Shown: piece by piece, positions 6,704 through 13,469 of the stretch | Layout of the letters: each line of letters opens with the position of its first letter | Position numbering within the stretch: position 1 is the stretch's first letter | Source of the DNA: JAVWPP01 sp036635835 | GTDB taxonomy: Bacteria > Bacillota > Clostridia > TANB77 > CAG-465 | DNA: 16,101 bases | Direction: 5' to 3' | Assembly (NCBI GenBank): GCA_036635835.1 | Contig: JAVWPP010000024.1 | Location: forward strand, 1 to 16,101 | Notes under the pieces: model-generated | What the model saw: only the letters and a program-made list of their open reading frames with translations | Database searches by the model: none | Told to the model about the DNA's origin: nothing | Program-made: the position numbers and the translations under genes

Positions 6704-6722
6704 CAGCACTCTATTTACTTAA
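6704..6722 (+). repeat. Inverted repeat, right arm (before the first permease gene)
   Basis: CACTCTATTTACTTAA (6707-6722) is the exact reverse complement of 6166-6181. It ends eight bases before the AAGGAGG of the next gene. No T-run or local hairpin is present, so it is not an ordinary terminator. Confidence 0.8.
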
Positions 6723-6746
6723 TATTTTATAAGGAGGTTTAATTAA

Positions 6747-7553
6747 TTGAAAAAATTAGATCTAACTCTAGTTAGTATGTTTATACTAACACTAACTGTT
6801 GCTTTAATATCTACATACTTATTTTTAAAAAACACATGCACTTCATTACCATATAATTATTCATGTTTCTCATTTTGGGAAAATGTACGTTGTGGAAATA
6901 TAGGCGGAAGTTTTATGCTTACTATGCCTACTATAATAGTAATTGGTTGCTGCCATAGATTTTTTCAAAAAATCAAGACTGGCTATTTTAAAAATAGTTT
7001 AAATAGAGTAGACTATACAAAATATATTAGAAAAGAAATTTTAAAAACTTATCTAAAATCTTTTCTTATTGTCCCACTAGTATCTCTTATAATATTTCTT
7101 TTAGGCTTATTATTCTACGGAACTAATATACCTTTAACTAATGGAGTTCAGATGCAAGAGTACATTAGCTTTTTTGATTATTCAAATAATCTTTTTTTAT
7201 TTGTTATTGGATATAGCTTTTTGACATGCCTATTTAGCTTTTTGTCAATTAATATTGGACTTATATTAGGTAGGTTTATTAATAAATTTTACCTACTCAT
7301 ACTTGCAGTATATGTTACATTTACCGCTATTAATTTCATACTAGTATTTAATGTATTTGGAAAAATTGCAGAGTTCTTTATAAAAGATAATCTAAAAAAT
7401 CAATTAAATCTTTATGCACTATATAACCCTTCACTAAGTATTCAAAGTTTACCTTTAAATATAATTATGTATTTATTGTTGTTATTAATTTCTACAATAA
7501 TAGTATATGTATTATATAAAAATAAAGAAAAATTGGTACTTGAAAATGCATAA
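6747..7553 (+). CDS. ABC-2-like membrane permease, first of four
   Basis: 268 aa with six predicted membrane segments (near 9-28, 53-70, 105-125, 149-174, 181-203, 238-257). A Cys-containing outer loop (Cys31, Cys40, Cys49) follows TM1, and a basic cytoplasmic segment with R71, K75, K77 and RVDYTKYIRKE follows TM2. The other three permeases of the operon share this plan: TM1, outer loop, TM2, basic coupling segment. This suggests ABC exporter permease halves. The start is TTG at 6747, 9 nt after AAGGAGG; the next in-frame ATG is ten codons later and badly placed. The weak start codon may limit output. It overlaps the next gene by eight bases. Substrate unknown. Confidence 0.75.
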   Translation: MKKLDLTLVSMFILTLTVALISTYLFLKNTCTSLPYNYSCFSFWENVRCGNIGGSFMLTMPTIIVIGCCHRFFQKIKTGYFKNSLNRVDYTKYIRKEILKTYLKSFLIVPLVSLIIFLLGLLFYGTNIPLTNGVQMQEYISFFDYSNNLFLFVIGYSFLTCLFSFLSINIGLILGRFINKFYLLILAVYVTFTAINFILVFNVFGKIAEFFIKDNLKNQLNLYALYNPSLSIQSLPLNIIMYLLLLLISTIIVYVLYKNKEKLVLENA

Positions 7554-8283
7554 CGTTTTACATCTTAATAAATTAGAATATATATTGATATTTAGTGCAC
7601 TATTTGTTTTAACCGCTACCTTATCAAGTTTAAATAATAATGTAGCTATCCCATACTTTAATTGTTACATAGAAAAAATAGATTTTTTTGTTTGGTGTCT
7701 GATATTCGCGCCACTTATACTAGCTATAGGTAATAAATCTATTACTCATTTACTGGAAATTCAAATTTCATCAAGATATGATAGTAAAAAGCGATTGCTT
7801 TTAGATATGATTAAGGAATTAACTCATATTACTGTATATATGTTTTTAATAATAATATTTTTTATAATAATTGCTATAAATTTTTTTAGTAATTATTATA
7901 TAAGTGCATCAAATAATGAAAATTGCATGAAAATAAATAATTTTCTTTATGTGGTCATCACATATGTAAAATATTTTTTTTTAATATATTCTATGCAACT
8001 ATTGCAACTTTACTTACATTTAAAGGTGAAACCTAAAACACAAATAATAATTATAATACTTATTTTATTATTTTCTTATTCGTCATTGTACTTTGATATG
8101 CCATTTAACTTATACTATTTATCTCCAGCTACAAATACTTGTGATTATTTTTATTTTAATGATTTAAAGCAAAGTATACTGGTTAGTTTATTATACTATT
8201 TTAATATTTTGCTTATAATAAATATTTTACTGTTTAGTTGTATAAAAAAAACAAACTTAATAAAAAGGAGTTATTATGAATAA
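7546..8283 (+). CDS. ABC-2-like membrane permease, second
   Basis: 245 aa from ATG 7546. An ATG 39 nt upstream in the same frame is possible but has no ribosome binding site and would enlarge the overlap; 7546 gives an eight-base overlap (ATGCATAA) with the preceding stop. About six membrane segments are predicted: 11-28, 47-62, 97-115, 133-155, 166-182 and 209-231. After TM2 comes a basic segment, SSRYDSKKRLLLD, analogous to the coupling region of its neighbours. No Shine-Dalgarno is evident, so translation probably depends on coupling to the upstream permease. No annotated family is recognised beyond the ABC-2 fold. AT content is extreme (long ATA/ATT/TTA runs), as in the rest of the cluster. 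Confidence 0.7.
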   Translation: MHNVLHLNKLEYILIFSALFVLTATLSSLNNNVAIPYFNCYIEKIDFFVWCLIFAPLILAIGNKSITHLLEIQISSRYDSKKRLLLDMIKELTHITVYMFLIIIFFIIIAINFFSNYYISASNNENCMKINNFLYVVITYVKYFFLIYSMQLLQLYLHLKVKPKTQIIIIILILLFSYSSLYFDMPFNLYYLSPATNTCDYFYFNDLKQSILVSLLYYFNILLIINILLFSCIKKTNLIKRSYYE

Positions 8284-9031
8284 TATAACATATACGTTAG
8301 TTAAAAATACTTTGAAAAATAAAATGATTTTAACTTTGTTAATCTTACTATATGCTTTTTTATTTTTTAGTGCTTCATCTTTTTCACATAATAATAAAGG
8401 CTTTTTTTGGAACCTATATTTACTAAGTGGAGGTGAGCCAGATACTTCATTTATAATATTTCCATTCTTTTTTATAATAACGGGAAAATTGTATGTTGAT
8501 ATAATAAAAAACAAAGAATTTATACATAGATTAAAATCAAAGAAAAGATTACTTGATATCATTTTATTATCAAATTTTATTGCTTGCTTTTTTATTACTT
8601 TAAGTATTGTATTGATTTCTATACTATGTGCTGCAGTTTTTACACGCACTTTTAAAGAAAGTGTATTAATTCCCGGAATATTAGTATCAGATTATATAAT
8701 GCTAATTGTAAATTTTATTAGATCTTTTTTAATGATTATTACTCTAACGTCAATAGAAATATACTTATTGAATAGATTTAGTAATAAAAAAATATCAATA
8801 CTTATACTAATGATTATAGATTTTTGCATTGGTTTTTCTATATTCTTAGTTTTACCATCGCATATTGAAAAATTAATGCCAGCGTCATTTATTTATGATA
8901 ATCACTTGTATAGAAACTTATTGGAATGTGTTATAAGTAGTGTTATATATTACGCATTAAATAATTATTTGATATTTAAATTAAATTATAAATTAATTAA
9001 TAAAGTAGATTTTAATTTCACAAATGAATGA
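8276..9031 (+). CDS. ABC-2-like membrane permease, third
   Basis: 251 aa, start ATG 8276 with AAAAAGGAG 5-6 nt upstream and an eight-base overlap (ATGAATAA) with the preceding stop, the same junction geometry as the previous pair. TM1 (about 16-34) is followed by an outer loop with GGEPDTS, TM2 (about 57-72), then a basic cytoplasmic stretch FIHRLKSKKRLLDI and four more hydrophobic segments. The F-x-x-R-x-x-x-x-K/R-x-(L/W) stretch also appears in the 227-aa permease (YILRMNKNKWIISK), so these are likely fold relatives and possible heterodimer partners. Its stop is nine bases from the ATPase start and overlaps that gene's GAGGTGAG ribosome binding site. Confidence 0.7.
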   Translation: MNNITYTLVKNTLKNKMILTLLILLYAFLFFSASSFSHNNKGFFWNLYLLSGGEPDTSFIIFPFFFIITGKLYVDIIKNKEFIHRLKSKKRLLDIILLSNFIACFFITLSIVLISILCAAVFTRTFKESVLIPGILVSDYIMLIVNFIRSFLMIITLTSIEIYLLNRFSNKKISILILMIIDFCIGFSIFLVLPSHIEKLMPASFIYDNHLYRNLLECVISSVIYYALNNYLIFKLNYKLINKVDFNFTNE

Positions 9032-9040
9032 GGTGAGTAT

Positions 9041-10201
9041 ATGATAGAAATTAAAAAACTAGAAAAAACAATAGATAATAAAAAAATACTAGATGATATT
9101 AATCTAACTTTTGAAGACGGAAATATATATGCTTTTGTTGGAAAAAACGGTTCTGGAAAAAGTATGTTATTTAAATATATAGCAAACTGGATAGATATAG
9201 ATCAGAAAAGTATTGTTTATACCAAGAACTATACAATTCGTACGCTTATAGAACGACCTGCTTTTATGGAGGATTTAAGTGCTATAGATAACTTGCTACT
9301 TTTAAATAAAAATTACTATAAAAAAATGCCTCAAATATATGAATTATTTAAAACATTTATGCTTTACGAAAATAAGGATATGTTAGTTGGAAAATATTCA
9401 TTAGGCATGAAACAAAAACTTGGAATAATACAGGCGTTAATAGATGATCCAGCTCTTCTTATTTTAGATGAACCTTTTAATGGATTAGACGAAAGTTCTG
9501 TAAATATTTTAAGAGTAGAATTGTTAAAATTAAAAAATAAAGGAAAAATAATTTTAATGTCTTCTCATATAAAAGAAGATATAGAATGCCTAGCTAATAA
9601 AATCATATATATAAAAGAAGGGAAAATTATAAATGTTGAAAATAGTACTCCTTTATTAAATAGTTCAGATATAAAAAATGAAGTTAGTAAAACAACTTTA
9701 AAAAAAGTTATATTATTTTCAAAAGTCCTGTTTATATTAACACTTTTAACTTTTATAATGTTCTCTACTTTTTTTATAATATATATTATAGATAATAAGA
9801 AAAACTCAGAAAAAGCAATCGTTGCTTTTAATAATCAAGATTACATAAAAGCTTTTGAATTAATTGAACATGTACCGTATACAAAATTCAGTCCTGAGAA
9901 AGAAAAAATAAATTACTATTTTAATTTTCTTAGTCTTAAAAACTTTGCTACAAAATCAAAAAATAAAGAGGAAAAACTTTTATGTATATATCTTGGATTG
10001 CAAAATATAAAAAAAGAACAATTAGTAGAAAAAACAGATTGGAAGCTAGATTCACTATTTAAAATCGAAAAAATATATTATGAGTATGCTTCTTCAGAGT
10101 TTAGTATTACGCAGAATAAATTAGATTATTTGTATGCCACAGAAGATAAAAATGAACAAGCTAAAAGATTTGAATCCTTAAAAAAGGAACTTAGTTTATG
10201 A
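9041..10201 (+). CDS. ABC transporter ATPase with C-terminal transmembrane segment and extra domain
   Basis: 386 aa, unusually long for this ATPase class (typically 210-310). Residues 1-215 are a complete nucleotide-binding domain: Walker A GKNGSGKS (34-41), signature SLGMK (120-124) in place of LSGGQ, as in BcrA-like drug and bacteriocin exporters, Walker B LLILDEP (139-145) with Glu144, D-loop GLD, and H-loop His176. The Q-loop position reads IERPAF, with Glu, as often in this subgroup. Residues 223-250 form one strong membrane helix. The last ~135 residues (251-386) are charged and helical, with a TPR-like piece (SEKAIVAFNNQDYIKAFELI). If the ATPase is cytoplasmic, that tail would lie outside the membrane. 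GAGGTGAG precedes the ATG. It overlaps the next permease by four bases (ATGA). Confidence 0.85.
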   Translation: MIEIKKLEKTIDNKKILDDINLTFEDGNIYAFVGKNGSGKSMLFKYIANWIDIDQKSIVYTKNYTIRTLIERPAFMEDLSAIDNLLLLNKNYYKKMPQIYELFKTFMLYENKDMLVGKYSLGMKQKLGIIQALIDDPALLILDEPFNGLDESSVNILRVELLKLKNKGKIILMSSHIKEDIECLANKIIYIKEGKIINVENSTPLLNSSDIKNEVSKTTLKKVILFSKVLFILTLLTFIMFSTFFIIYIIDNKKNSEKAIVAFNNQDYIKAFELIEHVPYTKFSPEKEKINYYFNFLSLKNFATKSKNKEEKLLCIYLGLQNIKKEQLVEKTDWKLDSLFKIEKIYYEYASSEFSITQNKLDYLYATEDKNEQAKRFESLKKELSL

Positions 10202-10881
10202 ATAAGAAATATATAAATATAAAATCCTTTTTATTTATTGTATTACTTGGTTTTCTTGCGATGTATACACTAAAAAATCTCATGCTACTAAATGATTCAA
10301 ATTGTAATTTGCATACTTGTGTTTTAGGTTTGGATTTATATAATTTAAAAAATTTCAGCTATTTAAGTTATTCGTTATTTGTTAATTTTGCTATGATATT
10401 AATCATATTTATAGATTTAAAACGCTCAATAAAATTTAATAGAGATTTTTATATTCTTAGAATGAATAAAAATAAGTGGATAATTTCAAAATTATTATTT
10501 ATATTTCAGGTAGTGATATTCTTCAGTACATATCTATCTTTATTATATATAATATTTAGCGGGATATATGATTTGCAATATGATATTTCAGTATTCTTTA
10601 TATATTTTATAAATGGAATGTTACTTAGATATATATTATTATTGATAACTTCAGTTGCAGCAATTTTAATAAATAAATATATTACAACAATATATATTTC
10701 TATTGCACTGATTCCACTTCTAAGCACAAATTTAGAAAAAAGTTTTCTTGGATTTATATATTTAAACACTTACAATACTGTATTTGAAACATTATTTTTG
10801 CTTAGTACAAGCGTATTATGCGCTTACATATCTTATATGATTTTAAATAAAAACATACTTAAAATATATGAAATGAGGTGA
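10198..10881 (+). CDS. ABC-2-like membrane permease, fourth
   Basis: 227 aa. TM1 (about 9-28), an outer loop with Cys36 and Cys41 (NDSNCNLHTCVLG), TM2 (about 54-73), a basic cytoplasmic segment DLKRSIKFNRDFYILRMNKN, then four hydrophobic helices. The layout is that of the other permeases in the operon but with shorter loops. The ATG overlaps the ATPase stop (ATGA), with AAGGAA eight bases upstream. The following ATPase begins four bases inside its 3' end. It probably pairs with the second ATPase (216 aa), as the third permease pairs with the first. Specificity cannot be inferred. Confidence 0.7.
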   Translation: MNKKYINIKSFLFIVLLGFLAMYTLKNLMLLNDSNCNLHTCVLGLDLYNLKNFSYLSYSLFVNFAMILIIFIDLKRSIKFNRDFYILRMNKNKWIISKLLFIFQVVIFFSTYLSLLYIIFSGIYDLQYDISVFFIYFINGMLLRYILLLITSVAAILINKYITTIYISIALIPLLSTNLEKSFLGFIYLNTYNTVFETLFLLSTSVLCAYISYMILNKNILKIYEMR

Positions 10882-11528
10882 TTATTATTATACAATTAGA
10901 AAAAATAAATAAGAAAATAAAAAATGATAATATTTTAAGGGATATTAATTTAGACTTGTTAGAAGGAAATATATATGGATTTGTTGGCAGAAATGGTTGT
11001 GGAAAAAGCATGCTTTTTAAAACAATAGCCGGTTTTCTTGTTCCAACAAGCGGGAAAGTTTTATTTGATAATATTGATATTTATAAAAATGGTGTTTTTG
11101 CTATTAATACAAGGGTACTAATTGATTCACCATACTTTATATCGTCGCTTACTGCATTCGAAAATTTAAAAATGCTTGCAAATATAAACAATTTAATCGA
11201 TGATGAAGCTATATTAGCTATTTTGAGAAAAATGAATTTATATGAAAGTAAAGATATAAAAGTTAGTAAATTTTCATTAGGTATGATACAAAAACTTGGA
11301 ATAGCTCAAGCGCTTATGGAAGATCCAAAAGTTATTATATTAGATGAACCTTTTAATAGTTTAGATGATGAATCTGTAGAAATAGTTAGAAATATTTTAT
11401 TAACAGAGAAGAAAAAGAATAAAATAATATTATTAGCTTCTCATATAAAAGAAGATATTACTTCATTATGTACTACTACTTTCGAAATGGAAAATGGAAG
11501 TATAGTTAAAACCTCATGTTCTAACTAA
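10878..11528 (+). CDS. ABC transporter ATPase
   Basis: 216 aa, a normal stand-alone ATPase of the BcrA-like drug/bacteriocin exporter class. Walker A GRNGCGKS (37-44), signature FSLGMIQ (132-138), Walker B VIILDEP (152-158), D-loop, and H-loop His189 are all present. It is clearly related to the first ATPase (shared SLGM signature, DEPFNxLD, SHIKEDI) but lacks the membrane tail. The start used is GTG 10878, overlapping the previous stop as GTGA and aligning with the first ATPase's MIEIKKLEK. However GAGGTGAT, an excellent Shine-Dalgarno, covers that GTG, so a start at the ATT near 10887 is also possible. Last gene of the operon; a hairpin surrounds its stop. Confidence 0.85.
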   Translation: MIIIIQLEKINKKIKNDNILRDINLDLLEGNIYGFVGRNGCGKSMLFKTIAGFLVPTSGKVLFDNIDIYKNGVFAINTRVLIDSPYFISSLTAFENLKMLANINNLIDDEAILAILRKMNLYESKDIKVSKFSLGMIQKLGIAQALMEDPKVIILDEPFNSLDDESVEIVRNILLTEKKKNKIILLASHIKEDITSLCTTTFEMENGSIVKTSCSN

Positions 11529-11542
11529 AGAACATGAGGTTT
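11509..11542 (+). terminator. Perfect hairpin around the last stop of the ABC operon
   Basis: A 14-bp perfect stem pairs 11509-11522 with 11529-11542; the six-base loop AACTAA contains the TAA stop of the ATPase (11526-11528). Only three T follow, so it is weak as an intrinsic terminator but strong as a 3'-end structure. Confidence 0.6.
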
Positions 11543-11548
11543 ATATGC

Positions 11549-11581
11549 ACTAACATTCCTAGCAAGAATGTCTTTGTTAGT
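11549..11581 (+). other. Second, bulged hairpin downstream of the ABC operon
   Basis: ACTAAC (11549-11554) pairs with GTTAGT (11576-11581), and inside it ATTC pairs with GAAT around CTAGCAAG-type loop sequence, leaving a bulge. There is no T-run. It may be a 3' UTR structure or RNA decay barrier. Confidence 0.35.
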
Positions 11582-11583
11582 AT

Positions 11584-11624
11584 AACATTTAATTTTGTAG
11601 AATTCAAGCTTTTAAATGTTTTTA
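11584..11624 (+). terminator. Possible terminator behind the ABC operon
   Basis: AACATTTAA (11584-11592) pairs with TTAAATGTT (11612-11620), nine base pairs closing a 19-base loop, followed by TTT and A (a five-T run counting the stem end). The stem is purely AT-rich apart from one C-G. It may finish what the perfect hairpin at 11509-11542 begins. Confidence 0.45.
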
Positions 11625-11636
11625 TCTAAATAATTA

Positions 11637-11648
11637 GTGATTAATCAC
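11637..11648. promoter_or_regulatory. 12-bp perfect palindrome, possible operator
   Basis: GTGATTAATCAC is an uninterrupted palindrome about 50 bp upstream of the -35 of the 163-aa gene. It has the form of a small regulator site, but nothing shows that it is bound. Confidence 0.3.
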
Positions 11649-11698
11649 CGCAGCTAAGGACAATATAATATAAATATTAAACTTTTTAAGATAAAAGG

Positions 11699-11727
11699 TT
11701 GACATAATATAAATGATGTGGTATAAT
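11699..11727 (+). promoter_or_regulatory. Consensus promoter of the 163-aa gene
   Basis: TTGACA (11699-11704), a 17-nt spacer and TATAAT (11722-11727), with TGG directly before the -10: both hexamers and the spacing are ideal. Expect strong expression starting near 11734. Confidence 0.9.
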
Positions 11728-11752
11728 AAATCTATAGTAAAAAATACGTTTG

Positions 11753-11776
11753 GTTTAAACTTAATTTAGTTTAAAC
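11753..11776 (+). promoter_or_regulatory. 5' UTR hairpin made of two GTTTAAAC palindromes
   Basis: GTTTAAAC occurs at 11753-11760 and 11769-11776. Being self-complementary, the two pair as a nine-base stem (with the flanking T/A) around a six-base loop. The hairpin ends two bases before the AGGAGG (11779-11784), so it could stabilise the message or tune ribosome access, or the palindromes could be operator half-sites. Confidence 0.5.
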
Positions 11777-11790
11777 GCAGGAGGATGCAT

Positions 11791-12282
11791 ATGTCAATAA
11801 TCAATAAAGTAACAAGTTTTATTAAAAATCTATTTTCTACAACAGAAAAAAATTCAGACTTAAACAATATCTCAGATATCAGCGAAGTTAAAACAGTCAA
11901 AGATATTGAAAAAATAAGAGAAGTAGAAAAATTAATAAAAACAGAACAGATTAATGACAATAAGAAAATAAATAAAATCAATAATATCAATAATATAAAC
12001 AATATAAACAATATAAACAATATAAACAATATCAAAAATATTTGTAAATTAGATAGTATAGATTTAGAAGAAAAATATTCAGATTTAGTAGAAGACAAAG
12101 ATTGCATTTCTAAAATCTCAATTTCCAAAGCATATTCTAGCTACAACAAGAGCGAAAAATTAGCTAAAGAAAGAGATCCAAGAAAAGCAAAAAGAGGTAC
12201 TAGCAAATTAAATAAAAGAGTTAAAAAAAGCAAGTACGTAGAATGTCTTAAAGCTGCGCAAGCAGAAGCTGAAGAAGAATAG
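11791..12282 (+). CDS. Unknown 163-aa charged protein with NNI tandem repeat
   Basis: Not recognised. I use ATG 11791, seven bases after the start of a six-base gap from AGGAGG; an ATG at 11785 abuts the Shine-Dalgarno and is unlikely to be used. The protein has three parts. A short amphipathic N-terminus (MSIINKVTSFIKNLFSTTEK) is followed by a Lys/Glu/Ile-rich, probably coiled region. A run of nine three-residue units (residues 58-84: KKI, NKI, six NNI, KNI) is encoded by a 9-bp tandem repeat. The C-terminal third is strongly basic (DPRKAKRGTSKLNKRVKKSK) and ends in an acidic AQAEAEEE. There is no signal peptide or membrane span. The basic tail could bind nucleic acid. The gene stands alone between a consensus promoter and a strong terminator, so it is likely abundant. 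Confidence 0.65.
   Translation: MSIINKVTSFIKNLFSTTEKNSDLNNISDISEVKTVKDIEKIREVEKLIKTEQINDNKKINKINNINNINNINNINNINNIKNICKLDSIDLEEKYSDLVEDKDCISKISISKAYSSYNKSEKLAKERDPRKAKRGTSKLNKRVKKSKYVECLKAAQAEAEEE
11962..12042 (+). repeat. 9-bp in-frame tandem repeat
   Basis: Nine consecutive 9-nt units encode KKI, NKI, NNI x6, KNI. The core AACAATATA is repeated three times exactly, then once with a final C. Change in copy number would keep the frame, altering only the length of the Asn-Asn-Ile tract. Confidence 0.9.
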
Positions 12283-12316
12283 AAAAAAGGTAGCAATTAA
12301 TTTGCTACCTTTTTTT
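12283..12316 (+). terminator. Strong intrinsic terminator of the 163-aa gene
   Basis: A 14-bp perfect stem (12283-12296 with 12302-12315) containing GGTAGC/GCTACC, a five-base loop and a seven-T run. It begins directly after the stop codon and separates this gene from pheST. Confidence 0.9.
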
Positions 12317-12345
12317 CGCCTTTTTTTAAAAAACCATCAATTTAA

Positions 12346-12374
12346 TTGCAACTCATACCTTTTTGTAGTATAAT
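12346..12374 (+). promoter_or_regulatory. Promoter of pheST
   Basis: TTGCAA (12346-12351), a 17-nt spacer and a perfect TATAAT (12369-12374). The leader to the GTG at 12431 is only about 50 nt; it contains a small TAGCT/AGCTA hairpin (12390-12404) but no room for a T-box. Confidence 0.8.
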
Positions 12375-12430
12375 GTTACGTATGAATTATAGCTAAAACA
12401 GCTAAAAATATAGTTAGGTAGGGATAAACT

Positions 12431-13450
12431 GTGGATAAAAAATTAGAAGATTTAAAAAGTAAAATTAGTAGTGAAATAGAAAGCACAAACGCACTTGCAA
12501 AGTTAGAAGAAATACGAGTAAGTTACCTAGGTAAAAAAGGAGAAGTAACAGCTCTTTTAAAGACTATGGGAACACTTTCAAAAGAAGAAAGACCAGCTTT
12601 TGGAGAGTGTATTAATTCACTTAGAAATGAAATAGAATCTAAACTAGAGGCAAAGAAAAATATTTTAGAAGAAGAAGCTTTAAAAGTTAAACTAATGGAA
12701 GAAACAATAGATATAACAATGGATGGAGAAAATATAGCTATGGGAACAAAACATCCCCTTACAATAGTTGAGGATGATTTAAAAAACATATTTATAGGAA
12801 TGGGCTATCAAATTGCAGAAGGACCTGAAATAGAAACTACATTCTTTAATTTCGATGCTTTAAACGCACCATCAGATCATCCGTCAAGAGATATACAAGA
12901 TACTATGTATATAACAGAAGATATAATACTTAGATCTCAAACTTCACCAGTGCAGGTAAGAACAATGCTAGAAAACAAGCCACCAATAAAGATAATATGC
13001 CCAGGAAGAGTATATAGATCAGATAATGTAGATGCAACTCATTCACCAATGTTCCATCAAATGGAGGGACTAGTTGTAGGTAAAGGAGTTACTATGGCGC
13101 ATTTAAAAGGTGCTTTAGAAGAATTTGCAAAAACATATTTTGGTGAGAAAACTAGAATTAGATTAAGGCCACATCACTTCCCATTTACTGAGCCAAGCGC
13201 AGAAGTAGACGTTAGCTGCTTTGTATGCGGAGGAGTAGGCTGTAAAGTTTGTAAACAAGAAGGCTGGATAGAAATACTAGGAGCTGGAATGGTACATCCA
13301 AACGTTTTAAGAGCAGGAAATATAGACCCAGAAGAATATACTGGATTTGCTTTTGGTATGGGAATAGAAAGAATAGCAATGGTTAAATACGGCATAAGCG
13401 ATATGAGACTATTATATGAAAACGACACAAGATTTTTAAAACAATTTTAG
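12431..13450 (+). CDS. pheS: Phenylalanine--tRNA ligase alpha subunit
   Basis: 339 aa, normal length for PheS. With PheT it forms the cytoplasmic alpha2beta2 enzyme that charges tRNA-Phe with phenylalanine using ATP. Residues 1-90 form the coiled-coil arm, and the rest is the class II catalytic core. Motif 2 is visible as GRVYRSDNVDATHSPMFHQM, motif 3 as GFAFGMGIERIAMVKYGI, and the conserved CFVCGGVGCKVCKQEGWIEI as is typical of the family. The start is GTG, with TAGGGA upstream and a good N-terminus (MDKKLEDLKSKI). pheT follows after 19 bases. Housekeeping gene; the upstream spacer has its own promoter. Confidence 0.98.
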   Translation: MDKKLEDLKSKISSEIESTNALAKLEEIRVSYLGKKGEVTALLKTMGTLSKEERPAFGECINSLRNEIESKLEAKKNILEEEALKVKLMEETIDITMDGENIAMGTKHPLTIVEDDLKNIFIGMGYQIAEGPEIETTFFNFDALNAPSDHPSRDIQDTMYITEDIILRSQTSPVQVRTMLENKPPIKIICPGRVYRSDNVDATHSPMFHQMEGLVVGKGVTMAHLKGALEEFAKTYFGEKTRIRLRPHHFPFTEPSAEVDVSCFVCGGVGCKVCKQEGWIEILGAGMVHPNVLRAGNIDPEEYTGFAFGMGIERIAMVKYGISDMRLLYENDTRFLKQF

Positions 13451-13469
13451 TTAAAAAGGAGATAATAAG

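Noticed and set aside
6166..6722. Inverted repeat as insertion-sequence ends
   Set aside because: There is no transposase between the arms and no target-site duplication is seen; the internal gene is a secreted protein.
8257..8649. Minus-strand 130-codon frame in the permease region
   Set aside because: It is antisense to the third permease, with no ribosome binding site and no domain.
11962..12042. Tandem repeat as a CRISPR array or origin iterons
   Set aside because: The 9-bp unit has no spacers, is in frame with a coding sequence, and no cas or replication gene is near.
11766..12128. Minus-strand frame with a long ILF/LIL repeat that looks like a membrane protein
   Set aside because: It is the antisense of the NNI tandem repeat in the 163-aa gene; the plus strand has the promoter, ribosome binding site and terminator.
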